From the NCBI RefSeq assembly GCF_002000245.1, contig NZ_MTCM01000001.1:1736001-1800000 (forward strand): a stretch of 64,000 nucleotides of DNA, read 5' to 3'. This DNA comes from Sphingobacterium sp. CZ-UAM (GTDB lineage: Bacteria > Bacteroidota > Bacteroidia > Sphingobacteriales > Sphingobacteriaceae). The position numbers and the translations under genes are program-made. The notes beneath the pieces were generated by a model that worked only from the letters and a program-made list of their open reading frames with translations, was not told the origin of the DNA and ran no database searches. Position 1 is the stretch's first letter. Each line of letters opens with the position of its first letter. Of this stretch, positions 46,601 through 55,825 are shown piece after piece.

Positions 46601-49600
46601 TTAAAAGACGATTTGTGTCCCTATCGCGACTGTTCTTTTCTGCGGATACTGCGACGAGATTTGATCCGGATCAAATACCCCCGGTATCTGGGTGATTTCA
46701 AAAATATTAAATCCTGAAAGTGTAAACCTTGCTCTTTCCAATCCAATTTTTTTAATCATCTCTTTCGGCAGTGTATATCCGAGTACCAGTTGTTTTAGCC
46801 GAATGTAGGCTCCGTTGATCAGATAGCCACTTTGCGTCTGGATCGGTGCAGTATACATCGGGAATTTAGCGTCCGTATTTGTAGGGGTCCAGGAGCGTTC
46901 CAGCATCCATCTCGAACCTGCGCCTCCCCCCCAATACGATGAAGATGAAGTCCACACATCACGTTTGAGTACACCTTGAAATAAAAAATCCAGGTCAAAA
47001 CCTTTATATTGGACATTTCCAGTAAGACCAAATTTATAACGCGGCGTAGAATTACCGATCACCCGCATATCACCGCTGTCATCAGCTAAGCCATTACCAT
47101 TGTCCACTTTCCCATCACCGTTCAGATCCTGATACCAAATATACCCCGGATATAGATTTGCATTAATTTTTGATTGGTACGGTCCATTAAAAATCCAGCT
47201 TCCATTCGGATTTCTTCCCGCAAAATCTGTTTCCTGGAGGATACCACCTGTCTCATAACCCCAGATCTCCCCTATTTCTTTACCATTGTACAATAGCTCA
47301 TCGTTTCCTTTCTTCAATGTCTTTAAATCATTTCCGGCAAAACGATTTACTTTTGCCGAGTAATCTGACAAATTAAATCCAACGCGGTAATGCAGTCCAT
47401 TTTCAAGTTTGTCTTTCCATTGAAGTGCCAGCTCAAACCCATCCGTTCGAAATATTCCTGAGTTGACATATGGCGGATCTGTCCCCAAAAAAGAAGTATA
47501 ATTAGCATTTCCGTCGGTCAAGATGTCTTTTGTAGTACGGCGATACAGCTCAAAGGTTAGATCTAGGCGGTTGGACAGAAAGGTTGCATCCAGACCGATA
47601 TTTTTGGTCTCGGCCTTTTCAAAGGTTAAATAAGGTGATACCAGCTTTGGCGGACTCAAATAAGTAACCCGATTGCCATCGATCAGATACGTGGATTGGC
47701 CGGTTAACAATACCGGTTGATACGGGTAAGGGTTAGATGGCTGATTACCCAGCTTTCCCCAGCTCGCCCTGATTTTCAGGTTATTCAGCCAGGAAGACGT
47801 AGCAGCCATAAACCGCTCGTCCGAAATCCGCCAGCCAATGGAGAAGGAAGGAAAACTGACAAACCTATCTTTGGGGGTAAATTTGGAGCTCCCATCGTAT
47901 CGATAATTAGACTCAAAAAGGTATTTTCCTTTATAGATATAATTCACCCGGCCGAAAGCAGCACGCCCGGTGATCGTATTCGCCGCGGTTTCAACCAGAT
48001 GAAGGCTGGCATCTTCCGACGCATCGGGGTTCGGCACATTGGGAGACAGCAGTTTTCTGAGCTCATTACCCGTCAGTCCATAGTCTGTTTTTTCCTGGTT
48101 ATAGCCCAAGACAGTAGAAAATTGATGGTCTTTGCCCCATGTCTGTTGATAATCCGCATAGAGGTTCATGACATAATTATCTATATAGGAATGCTCCAGG
48201 TAAGCCCTATTTTCCGCGGCTTCCTGTTGCTGTACGGTATAATTCCAGCTATCAACAATCTGCTGCATTTTGGGACTATAGCGATTCAATCTATTATTTT
48301 GGGGTAGGTAGGCGATATCAGCCTTGAGTTTAAGCTTATTGGGCAGAATGATAAATTCAGGTGAGGCAACCAATGAAATCTTCCGTTCACGCGACCGATT
48401 TCGGGCGCCATACGATGTCCAGGCCAATATATTATCCGTATAGGTGTTTGGCAATGGATCATTAGGCCCTGTCTTTATGGGCATATTGATGTTTCGACCT
48501 GGGTCGCCGGTCATCGCCTGCCAGATATTTCCCTTTCCGCCAACCAGATACGGCCGCTCATAGTCAGTTTGGTCAAACCCTATTTTCACAAAAATATTGA
48601 AGCGGTCCTTTACTTTAGCATTCAGATTCACCAAGGTATTGTACCGTTTGAATTTATCCGTATTGATCTTATACATACCTTGTTGATCCTGATAGCCCAG
48701 CGAGACATAATAGTTAATCGCTTCCGCTCCACCACTTGCATTCAGGGTATGTTTTTGCATGGGTGTCCAGTCTCGGACCATTTCCTTGAAGGGATTTGTA
48801 TTGGCTACCCAGATTAATCTATTGGCCTCCTCATACCAGGCATTCTCCGGGATCGGATTTTGGATATATTTATTGATCATATCCAGCTTTCTTTCGTCGC
48901 TGGTTCCCACACTGCCACCTGTCCATAATGTCTTGTCCATAGAAGCACGCTGTATCATTGCCGCATCAAGGATATCCGGTATGGCGGCTGGTTTATCCAG
49001 GGAAAGATCGTAAGAATAGGCTATCTTTCCTTTTTGGTTAAATTCACCCCGCCTGGTTCGGACCAAGATCACCCCAAAGGCGCCTTTGGTACCATAGATC
49101 GCGGCAGCGGAGGCATCCTTTACAAAAGACATGTCCAGGATATCATTCGGGTTCAGCTGATTCAGCTGGCTCGACGATCCCTCTACGCCGTCAATAATGA
49201 TCAGGGGATTTCCATTTACCGCTTCAAATTGGCTGTTTTCGTTTTCCTTTTTAAAAGAAGTACCTCCACGCAGGTTAAAGCCGGGCGTTGTGTTGGGTGC
49301 TCCATTATTAAAAGTTATATTTAAATTCGGAACCAAACCCTGTAGCGCCTGACCGATGTTGGCAACGGGCCTATTCTCAAAGACATCTTTACCAACATGC
49401 GAAATCGCACCAGTCAAATTTACTTTCTTTTGGGTACCAAAGCCCACGACCACCACCTCATCTAGCGCATTATCGTTAGCTGTCAGCTGTACAAACTTAG
49501 CCTTACTTGCAGGCAATTCAAGGCTATCGAACCCAACATGTGAAAAAACCAATACCACATTGGTGTTATCCGCCGGGATGGAAAATTCCCCAGCATCATT

Positions 49601-49834
49601 AGTGGTAACAGTAGTTTGTGTCCCTTTTATCCGGACGGTCACACCTTGTAGTGGTTTTCCTTTCAAGTCCGCTACTTTACCCGTAATCGTATCCTTATAA
49701 AAGACTTTGACACGGCGCGAACTATTGGATATCATATTCGCCCCAGCATGCTGTACAGACCACATGAGTATTGACGACAATACCATGAATGATCGACATG
49801 AAATTAGAAATCTGATTTTTCTTAAATTTTTCAT
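46601..49834 (-). CDS. SusC/RagA TonB-dependent transporter of the fucosidase operon
   Basis: 1077 aa. Signal peptide ending near QHAGAN (about 33), CarboxypepD_reg-like domain (about 50-125, ITGKVADLKGKPLQGVTV), plug with DEVVVVGFGTQKKVNLTGAI and NPNDILDMSFVKDASAAAIYG, and a barrel ending RTVAIGTQIVF. No STN domain. It lies 70 bp after the GH29 gene; a small stem-loop at 49880-49896 stands in the gap. Substrate presumably fucosylated oligosaccharide, judged from the fucosidase next to it. Confidence 0.93.
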   Translation of the reverse strand: MKNLRKIRFLISCRSFMVLSSILMWSVQHAGANMISNSSRRVKVFYKDTITGKVADLKGKPLQGVTVRIKGTQTTVTTNDAGEFSIPADNTNVVLVFSHVGFDSLELPASKAKFVQLTANDNALDEVVVVGFGTQKKVNLTGAISHVGKDVFENRPVANIGQALQGLVPNLNITFNNGAPNTTPGFNLRGGTSFKKENENSQFEAVNGNPLIIIDGVEGSSSQLNQLNPNDILDMSFVKDASAAAIYGTKGAFGVILVRTRRGEFNQKGKIAYSYDLSLDKPAAIPDILDAAMIQRASMDKTLWTGGSVGTSDERKLDMINKYIQNPIPENAWYEEANRLIWVANTNPFKEMVRDWTPMQKHTLNASGGAEAINYYVSLGYQDQQGMYKINTDKFKRYNTLVNLNAKVKDRFNIFVKIGFDQTDYERPYLVGGKGNIWQAMTGDPGRNINMPIKTGPNDPLPNTYTDNILAWTSYGARNRSRERKISLVASPEFIILPNKLKLKADIAYLPQNNRLNRYSPKMQQIVDSWNYTVQQQEAAENRAYLEHSYIDNYVMNLYADYQQTWGKDHQFSTVLGYNQEKTDYGLTGNELRKLLSPNVPNPDASEDASLHLVETAANTITGRAAFGRVNYIYKGKYLFESNYRYDGSSKFTPKDRFVSFPSFSIGWRISDERFMAATSSWLNNLKIRASWGKLGNQPSNPYPYQPVLLTGQSTYLIDGNRVTYLSPPKLVSPYLTFEKAETKNIGLDATFLSNRLDLTFELYRRTTKDILTDGNANYTSFLGTDPPYVNSGIFRTDGFELALQWKDKLENGLHYRVGFNLSDYSAKVNRFAGNDLKTLKKGNDELLYNGKEIGEIWGYETGGILQETDFAGRNPNGSWIFNGPYQSKINANLYPGYIWYQDLNGDGKVDNGNGLADDSGDMRVIGNSTPRYKFGLTGNVQYKGFDLDFLFQGVLKRDVWTSSSSYWGGGAGSRWMLERSWTPTNTDAKFPMYTAPIQTQSGYLINGAYIRLKQLVLGYTLPKEMIKKIGLERARFTLSGFNIFEITQIPGVFDPDQISSQYPQKRTVAIGTQIVF

Positions 49835-49879
49835 TGTGTAAAGAGTTAAATGGGGGATTTAAGTATTTCTTTCCCTCTT

Positions 49880-49896
49880 CCGGCATGTTGAGCCGG
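49880..49896. other. Intercistronic stem-loop CCGGC-N7-GCCGG
   Basis: Short perfect stem between the GH29 gene and susC, followed on the minus strand by purine-rich sequence rather than a U-tract. It may mark an mRNA processing or stability site rather than a terminator. Confidence 0.4.
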
Positions 49897-49904
49897 TGTA
49901 TTTA

Positions 49905-51413
49905 TTACATATGCGCATCGACTCCCTTTTTCTTATTATCTGCAGCGCCCATCAAATTTATTTTAACGACAAACGGCCTGTTTGATTGCAAATCGTCGGG
50001 CAGTATAATATCATAGTAACTATTTGTGTCTACATCAAACCCAATGTCCGCATGCTTGAGCATAAGCATTTTTCCATTGAGCATCAGCGTCGCTGTTTTG
50101 GGGATTTCTTTTGTCTCCGAAGGTACCGTAATGCGAACGATATTATCTATCGGTCGGTTGAATATAGTCAAGTAGAGATTGTTGTCTTTTCGTGTAAAAT
50201 AGCCATACGGAGTATCCGGAAAACCTTTAGCGTTCTGCGCACCATAAACAGCCTCTCTGTTTACAGCCATCCACTCGCCAAGTTCCCTTGCAATTTTGTC
50301 TTCACCAGGATGCATTTTTCCAGTCCCATCCGGGCCGAAATTCAATACAAAATTTCCATTCATCGATACCGATTTCATCATCAATCCGATAATATCGTTT
50401 GTCGTTTTAATATACTTGTTCTCCCAGTTCTTGGTGTATCCCCAGTCTCCGGGGGTTATTGTCATCACGGCTTCCCAGGCATTTCCATCAAGCCAATCGA
50501 CCTCCTTCGGCAATTTTCTTTCCCAGACCTGTTCATAGTCGCCCATAAGTTTTTCATTGCTGTCAAAATGACGTTTGCCATATTCGTCATTTCTGAATCT
50601 GGAGCCAATGATGATACGGGGATATTTGGCACGGATATCCTTTTCCAGCTGATAAGTATACTTATAAGACGAAACCCATGACGCATCCCAGGTACCGTCA
50701 AACCAAAGTCCCTTGACCTGTGAATAATTTCCGAGGAGTTCAAAGATCTGATTTTTGGTATATTCCAGAAACTTATTGAATTTCGCTTTTTCTTCCTCCG
50801 TTACAGGTTTTTTGCCCATATAGTTGGGATTGCTCCATTCCATGACCGAGAAATATAAAAACACATCTATACCTTCGGCAGTATAAGCATCTACTACTTC
50901 TTTGACAATATCTTTTTTATAAGGAGTACCTGAAATATTGTAGGATGAAAATTTGCTTGGCCACAGGGCAAATCCATCATGATGCTTTGTTGTAAAAATC
51001 AGATATTTTACGCCCATTTCTTTCGCCTGTTTGGCCCATTTTCTTGCATCGAAATCCTTTGGATCAAACTGTTTATAGAGATTATCATAAATATACGCCC
51101 AATTTTTTGGAGCAGAGCTCCCGCCCCAACTTCTGATCCATTCAGAAGCCCCTCTATATAGATGTCCTTCCCATTCATTGCCCGGGATAGCATAGATCCC
51201 CCAGTGGATAAATTGTCCAAGACCATAGCCGCGAAATGCCTTCATGGCATCATCGTTGCGATGCGGGTCAACGATTGGTCCATAGTTGATTTCAACAAGC
51301 TTCTCAGGTTTTATCTTCGCTCGGGCATAGTTTTTTTGAGCGCTCAGTGTTCCAATTGAACAACATAACGCCGCTATAACCAACAAATGTATTTTCAGTG
51401 AGACTCTCTTCAT
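49905..51413 (-). CDS. GH29 alpha-L-fucosidase
   Basis: 502 aa, signal peptide ending TLSAQ (about 26). The catalytic domain shows LGQFIHWGIYAIPGNEW (about 65-81), FTTKHHDGFALWPS (140-153) and KGLWFDGTW, in which Asp239 is the expected GH29 nucleophile. A C-terminal beta domain follows (about 390-490). The enzyme removes L-fucose from non-reducing ends of glycans, in the periplasm or outside. It is the first gene of an operon with susC, susD and the BIG2 lipoprotein under the ECF-like promoter at 51472-51498. Fucose occurs on N-glycan cores and antennae, which fits the PNGase F-like and GH18 enzymes of the same promoter class. Confidence 0.92.
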   Translation of the reverse strand: MKRVSLKIHLLVIAALCCSIGTLSAQKNYARAKIKPEKLVEINYGPIVDPHRNDDAMKAFRGYGLGQFIHWGIYAIPGNEWEGHLYRGASEWIRSWGGSSAPKNWAYIYDNLYKQFDPKDFDARKWAKQAKEMGVKYLIFTTKHHDGFALWPSKFSSYNISGTPYKKDIVKEVVDAYTAEGIDVFLYFSVMEWSNPNYMGKKPVTEEEKAKFNKFLEYTKNQIFELLGNYSQVKGLWFDGTWDASWVSSYKYTYQLEKDIRAKYPRIIIGSRFRNDEYGKRHFDSNEKLMGDYEQVWERKLPKEVDWLDGNAWEAVMTITPGDWGYTKNWENKYIKTTNDIIGLMMKSVSMNGNFVLNFGPDGTGKMHPGEDKIARELGEWMAVNREAVYGAQNAKGFPDTPYGYFTRKDNNLYLTIFNRPIDNIVRITVPSETKEIPKTATLMLNGKMLMLKHADIGFDVDTNSYYDIILPDDLQSNRPFVVKINLMGAADNKKKGVDAHM

Positions 51414-51471
51414 GATTGTTTAGAGTTAAATGTGTAAGTAATCCATATATAAATAAATTGGTTATTGAATA

Positions 51472-51498
51472 GAGACGATTGACACTTTAAATTGTCCC
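51472..51498 (-). promoter_or_regulatory. ECF-like promoter of the GH29 operon
   Basis: Minus-strand GGGACAA, 14-base gap, CGTCTC, 58 bp before the start at 51413. Confidence 0.75.
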
Positions 51499-51752
51499 GA
51501 AATATTTTTATTTTTTTTGATCCATACAGAAAACGGAGTGGCAGACAGGATTGCACAGCGCGAAATAGCAATTGTAGAAGATTTTGGTGAAAAAAAATGA
51601 ATTGGAAAAGAAATATATTAAAAGAGGATTTTAATGTAATTTCCGTTGCGGAGGCTGTAAAATCAACGAATACAAGCAAAATGCATCCACGCCATTCAGA
51701 TTTGCTTTATAACCAATGATTATAATCTGTAAATTTGGTAAAATGGTCTATT
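51499..51752. other. Intergenic stretch with one possible 40-codon frame
   Basis: Lies between the divergent GH29 promoter and the plus-strand gene 51753. A plus-strand frame 51597-51719 starts MNWKRNILKE and gives 40 residues with no signal peptide or recognisable motif. No terminator or repeat seen. Support for the frame is weak. Confidence 0.3.
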
Positions 51753-52445
51753 ATGCATGATTCAAGCTGCTTAAAAATATTAATAAAACAGCATCGAAAG
51801 GAAGCTCGCGTGTTGAGAAAGTTTATTTCCGAAAGCATCAACGAATGGGATTATCTCATAGCCCATCATCACGCGCAACGGCTTGGACAGATCAACCGCG
51901 AACTGCAGATTCTGGAAACGGTTTTGGATCCCAGGTATGTTGAAAAACAAATGCTCAGCAGGCAGGTCTCTTATTATAAAAAACTTCTCGCCTTACGGGG
52001 ACCAGAAAAATTGAAACAACTTTACCTTCGTTGGATCAATGAAGGTAAAAATAAGCTGGAAGAACTGAATACGACTCCGCCAGCAGAACAGCCCTTTTCC
52101 GCGATACTGAGCGATCTGTTGGAAAAGTTAATCCGCGGGGAAGTGCGGCAAGTCACGCTTATCCTCAACAAAAAACAGGAACTTGGAATTGTCATGACCT
52201 GTCGCAGGAGGCTGATCCTGCGGATCCACAAAATAAAAACGCTCCAAAAGAAGCATGTGATCTGGGATCATCAGCTTTACCAGCTCCAGCAAATGGGATT
52301 TCAATGGGATTCCAGGTTCACATCATTGTCTCTAAGCATGAAAACCGAGCCCGCCAATCGGGTGATGGAACTAATATCCAGGCTTGTATTCAAGGTTTTC
52401 CATTTCGAGGAAATGAAAGGGCAAAGCTATATCTGTTATCAGTAA
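51753..52445 (+). CDS. Hypothetical cytoplasmic helical protein
   Basis: 230 aa from the ATG at 51753; a TTG at 51735 would add six residues. The protein is highly charged and helical (KEARVLRKFISESINEWDYL, QRLGQINRELQILETVL), with no signal peptide and no motif I know; coiled-coil is likely for residues about 5-60. It stands alone on the plus strand between two minus-strand operons, with no ECF-like element in front. Function unknown; no nuclease or DNA-binding signature was found. Confidence 0.6.
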   Translation: MHDSSCLKILIKQHRKEARVLRKFISESINEWDYLIAHHHAQRLGQINRELQILETVLDPRYVEKQMLSRQVSYYKKLLALRGPEKLKQLYLRWINEGKNKLEELNTTPPAEQPFSAILSDLLEKLIRGEVRQVTLILNKKQELGIVMTCRRRLILRIHKIKTLQKKHVIWDHQLYQLQQMGFQWDSRFTSLSLSMKTEPANRVMELISRLVFKVFHFEEMKGQSYICYQ

Positions 52446-52486
52446 AAACGATGGTAACTATCTCCAGAAAACATTGAATACAATCA

Positions 52487-53284
52487 TTATTCGCTTTCGG
52501 CACCTTCAGGACCGTGAGTCCACTCCCAGCCGCTGTTAGTTTTCTGTAAAATGCTACTATTCTCTGCATTTTCAATAACAATTTTTGTAAAGTACGATTT
52601 GTAGTACCAGGCAAAAAATATTGCCCCTAATGTAGGTTTTTCCAATTCGGGATAGTCTAATCCTATCTCTCTTGGCCTGTCGACTTTGAATCCTTTAAAC
52701 TGTCCCTTAAAATAGCTATCATCTTTCAATATTTTCGTTCCACTTGGGTCAAAAGTATAGCTAAATTCTCCACCAAAGATAGCCGTATGGTTGGGTTGAA
52801 AAGCGGGCAAAATCCAGACGGAAATTGTTTGATCCGCATTTTCTCGGATATATTGATTAAACTTCAAATTTAGTCCGTTGTTATGTCCTTTCATTTGTGC
52901 CAAAGCCTGCTGTAACGCCCTTGAATATCGGTGCGTTAAGGTCGTATCCACTATTTCTGTTGTTTTACTGACCTTCCCAGTACGATCGACTTTAAAATGA
53001 AATACCTGATCAAAGACGTTATCTTGGTACTTTCCATAAACTGCATGCCAAATGTCTTCTTTTTCCAAGCAAAACCATTCGCCCCCCAGCCGCTCAAGAT
53101 CCCTTTTATCCTGCCTAAGGACACTGTCCGAAGTTTGCCAGGCAATCATGTCATATTTGTATAGCCATTCCGCGATTTCCATTTTTTTGTTGAAATCAAC
53201 ACTATCAAAACCTTGTTCTTTCGGAGCCTGTCCGAACACTATTGTTGTTAGTCCAACCAAAAGTATTGCAAAAAATATTTTCAT
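52487..53284 (-). CDS. Secreted protein of unknown function
   Basis: 265 aa, signal peptide MKIFFAILLVGLTTIVFGQ. The mature protein has WLYKYDMIAWQTSDSVL, GGEWFCLEKEDIWHAVYGKY and a C-terminal AIFFAWYYKSYFTKIVIEN, none of which point to a known enzyme. It lies 189 bp downstream of the array of small secreted paralogues and may be read through from them. In Bacteroidota such proteins often accompany secreted effector loci, which is only context. Confidence 0.6.
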   Translation of the reverse strand: MKIFFAILLVGLTTIVFGQAPKEQGFDSVDFNKKMEIAEWLYKYDMIAWQTSDSVLRQDKRDLERLGGEWFCLEKEDIWHAVYGKYQDNVFDQVFHFKVDRTGKVSKTTEIVDTTLTHRYSRALQQALAQMKGHNNGLNLKFNQYIRENADQTISVWILPAFQPNHTAIFGGEFSYTFDPSGTKILKDDSYFKGQFKGFKVDRPREIGLDYPELEKPTLGAIFFAWYYKSYFTKIVIENAENSSILQKTNSGWEWTHGPEGAESE

Positions 53285-53473
53285 CTTTAAAGTGTTTATT
53301 TTTTTGATGATGATTATCCTGTTTATCCAGCGGCTATTTTAGTTCTTTCCTATCAGAACGTTAAAATATAAGAGAACCGTTTAACCATAGCCTTTTTGTA
53401 ATTCAGCTATTAAAGTGAGGCGCCCTTTGGTAAACCCACCTTCAAAATCAATAAGAAATTAATTCTAATATCG

Positions 53474-53923
53474 CTAATCCGGTATGTTATCCTGTTCGTA
53501 TAACTTTACACCAACGTCCGTGACAACCACGTTTTTGTAAGCTTCAATTATTTTATTGACGTTCATATCTGCCAATGGAAAGAACAAAGGATAAAGTATG
53601 TCAAAACTCGGTTGGTTTTTAAATTTTACAGTAATAAAATGTTTTTTACTAAATTTTTTTTCTCTATTAAAATAAATAGATAAACCCTCACCAAAATGTG
53701 GTTTGTCGGCATCAAGTCCATACCAGCCACGTTGAATAATATCAACAGGCGTTAATTTCAGATCGTTAAGGAGTACCGAGAAAGGTTTTCCTATATACTT
53801 GCTCTTCTTTCCCCCGATCTCATTGATCAGATATTTACTTGTATCTGCATACGTGTTCATCTGCTGAGCTTTTGCAAAACATAGCCATGAAAAAAATATT
53901 AATGCCAAAAATAATGTTCTCAT
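53474..53923 (-). CDS. Small secreted paralogue, array copy 1
   Basis: 149 aa, signal peptide MRTLFLALIFFSWLCFAKAQ. One of four tandem paralogues (53474-55796). Mature part: KYLINEIGGKKSKYIGKPFS, then GWYGLDADKPHFGEGL and IIEAYKNVVVTDVGVKLYEQ. It is almost identical to copy 3 (54694-55167) apart from the C-terminus, where NIPD replaces the longer acidic tail, so its end has changed. No known family recognised. The pattern of one large secreted protein followed by several small paralogues resembles effector-immunity arrays, but there is no direct evidence. Confidence 0.65.
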   Translation of the reverse strand: MRTLFLALIFFSWLCFAKAQQMNTYADTSKYLINEIGGKKSKYIGKPFSVLLNDLKLTPVDIIQRGWYGLDADKPHFGEGLSIYFNREKKFSKKHFITVKFKNQPSFDILYPLFFPLADMNVNKIIEAYKNVVVTDVGVKLYEQDNIPD

Positions 53924-54075
53924 ATTATTTGAGCTTATTGTAAACCGATAAAGACCAATTTTAAAACAATAGAAGTAAGATGTCCGGGAATAGACACCTT
54001 ACTTAAAAATCAATAGGAATTTAATTTTCTATCTGTCCAAAATAACGCTGGTTTTTTATTAAAATAAAACTCAAA
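53488..54075. repeat. 588-bp direct repeat, copy A
   Basis: Nearly identical, without indels, to 54732-55319 (offset exactly 1,244 bp). It covers most of copy 1 plus the following intergenic region, so the array grew recently by tandem duplication or was homogenised by gene conversion. Confidence 0.85.
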
Positions 54076-54549
54076 CTAATCGTCCTCATCTTCTTCATAC
54101 AAAGTTGAAAAGCTATCCTGATCGTATGACTTTACACCAACGTCCGTGACAACCACGTTTTTGTAAGCTTCATTTATTTTATTGATGTTCATATCTGCCA
54201 ATGGAAAGAACAAAGGATAAAGTATGTCAAAACTCGGTTGGTTTCTAAAATTTACAGTAATAAAATGAGTTTTACTGAATTTTTTTTCTCTATTAAAATA
54301 AATAGATAAACCCTCACCAAAATGTGGTTTGTCGGCATCAAGTCCATACCAGCCAGATTGAATAATATCAACAGGCGTTAATTTCAGATCGTTAAGGAGT
54401 ACCGAGAAAGGTTTTCCTATATACTTGCTCTTCTTTCCCTCGATCTCATTGATCAGATATTTACTTGTATCTGCATAAGTGGTCATCTGCTGGGCTTTTA
54501 CAAAACATAGCGATGAAAAAAATATCAATGTCAAAAATAATGTTCTCAT
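54076..54549 (-). CDS. Small secreted paralogue, array copy 2
   Basis: 157 aa from the ATG at 54549 (MRTLFLTLIFFSSLCFVKAQ); an upstream in-frame start would only add non-signal residues. Very similar to copies 1 and 3 but with substitutions such as IEGKKSKY and IIQSGWYGLD. C-terminus SFSTLYEEDEDD is a short acidic tail shared with copy 3 and with the remnant at 60925-60986. Role unknown. Confidence 0.68.
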   Translation of the reverse strand: MRTLFLTLIFFSSLCFVKAQQMTTYADTSKYLINEIEGKKSKYIGKPFSVLLNDLKLTPVDIIQSGWYGLDADKPHFGEGLSIYFNREKKFSKTHFITVNFRNQPSFDILYPLFFPLADMNINKINEAYKNVVVTDVGVKSYDQDSFSTLYEEDEDD

Positions 54550-54693
54550 AATACTCATTAGGATGACCAAAATAGTACGATTCTTATAACTGTAACCCAC
54601 CGAATTCTTAGCAACTGAGATAATCTGGGAAATCTTCAACCCATCCGGTCTTTATATCCGCTATCACTCTATTTTTTTTTAATAAAACTCAAA

Positions 54694-55167
54694 CTAATCG
54701 TCCTCATCTTCTTCATACAAAGTTGATAAGCTATCCTGTTCGTATAACTTTACACCAACGTCCGTGACAACCACGTTTTTGTAAGCTTCATTTATTTTAT
54801 TGACGTTCATATTTGCCAATGGAAAGAACAAAGGATAAAGTATGTCAAAACTCGGTTGGTTTTTAAATTTTACAGTAATAAAATGTTTTTTACTAAATTT
54901 TTTTTCTCTATTAAAATAAATAGATAAACCCTCACCAAAATGTGGTTTGTCGGCATCAAGTCCATACCAGCCACGTTGAATAATATCAACAGGCGTTAAT
55001 TTCAGATCGTTAAGGAGTACCGAGAAAGGTTTTCCTATATACTTGCTCTTCTTTCCCCCGATCTCATTGATCAGATATTTACTTGTATCTGCATACGTGT
55101 TCATCTGCTGAGCTTTTGCAAAACATAGCCATGAAAAAAATATTAATGCCAAAAATAATGTTCTCAT
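54694..55167 (-). CDS. Small secreted paralogue, array copy 3
   Basis: 157 aa, signal peptide MRTLFLALIFFSWLCFAKAQ. Its body is almost the same as copy 1 because both lie in the 588-bp direct repeat. It ends with the acidic tail SLSTLYEEDEDD. No catalytic motif; presumed periplasmic or surface soluble protein. Confidence 0.68.
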   Translation of the reverse strand: MRTLFLALIFFSWLCFAKAQQMNTYADTSKYLINEIGGKKSKYIGKPFSVLLNDLKLTPVDIIQRGWYGLDADKPHFGEGLSIYFNREKKFSKKHFITVKFKNQPSFDILYPLFFPLANMNVNKINEAYKNVVVTDVGVKLYEQDSLSTLYEEDEDD

Positions 55168-55319
55168 ATTATTTGAGCTTATTGTAAACCGATAAAGACC
55201 AATTTTAAAACAATAGAAGTAAGATGTCCGGGAATAGACACCTTACTTAAAAATCAATAGGAATTTAATTTTCTATCTGTCCAAAATAACGCTGGTTTTT
55301 TATTAAAATAAAACTCAAA
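54732..55319. repeat. 588-bp direct repeat, copy B
   Basis: Second copy of 53488-54075; similarity stops abruptly at both ends (the next base pairs 54076/55320 differ). Confidence 0.85.
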
Positions 55320-55796
55320 TTAATCGTCATCCAAATTTTTTTCATTCATAATCGATGAGTCATCCTGTTCGTATAACTTAGCACCAACGTAAGTGACAAT
55401 CGTGTTTTTGTAAGCTTCCAATATTAGTTTTGTAGCAGTTTTTGGATCTTGAAAAAACAAAGGATAAATTACTTCGAGACTCGGCTGGGTTTTAAATTTA
55501 ACAAGAATAAAATGTGTTTTATGAAAAACTCTATCGTAATTAAAATAAATATAAAGTCTTTTCCCAAATTTTGGTAAGTCTGCATCAAGGCCATACCAAT
55601 CTCCTTGAAGTATACGGACTGGAGTTAATTTTAACTCGTTTAACAGTACCGAAAAAGGCTGTCCCACATATCTGCTCTTCTTTCCCTCGATCTCATTGAT
55701 CAGATATTTACTTGTATCTGCGTATGTGGTCATCTGCTGAGCTTTTGCAAAACTGAGCGATGAAAAAAATATCAATGCCAAAAATAATGTTCTCAT
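55320..55796 (-). CDS. Small secreted paralogue, array copy 4 (divergent)
   Basis: 158 aa, signal peptide MRTLFLALIFFSSLSFAKAQ. Keeps the family frame (YLINEIEGKKSRYVGQPFS, GDWYGLDADLPKFGKRL, ILEAYKNTIVTYVGAKLYEQ) but has diverged through the middle, so it is the oldest or least homogenised copy. It is the one nearest to the JAMM-like gene, which starts 29 bp upstream, and should belong to the same transcript. C-terminal tail MNEKNLDDD is again acidic. Confidence 0.68.
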   Translation of the reverse strand: MRTLFLALIFFSSLSFAKAQQMTTYADTSKYLINEIEGKKSRYVGQPFSVLLNELKLTPVRILQGDWYGLDADLPKFGKRLYIYFNYDRVFHKTHFILVKFKTQPSLEVIYPLFFQDPKTATKLILEAYKNTIVTYVGAKLYEQDDSSIMNEKNLDDD

Positions 55797-55825
55797 AATT
55801 CTCTTAATTTAAATATACCTTTTTG

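Noticed and set aside
47717..48307. Open frame of 196 codons on plus inside susC 46601-49834
   Set aside because: Mirror frame of a well-supported SusC barrel.
49986..50681. Open frame of 231 codons on plus, opposite to the GH29 gene
   Set aside because: Antisense shadow of a clear alpha-L-fucosidase; no start context or family pattern.
51410..51679. Minus-strand frame of 89 codons upstream of the GH29 gene
   Set aside because: It runs across the ECF-like promoter at 51472-51498 and lacks protein-like features.
53474..55796. CRISPR-like periodicity
   Set aside because: The repeats are about 1.2 kb gene duplications, not short repeats with spacers; no cas genes in the window.
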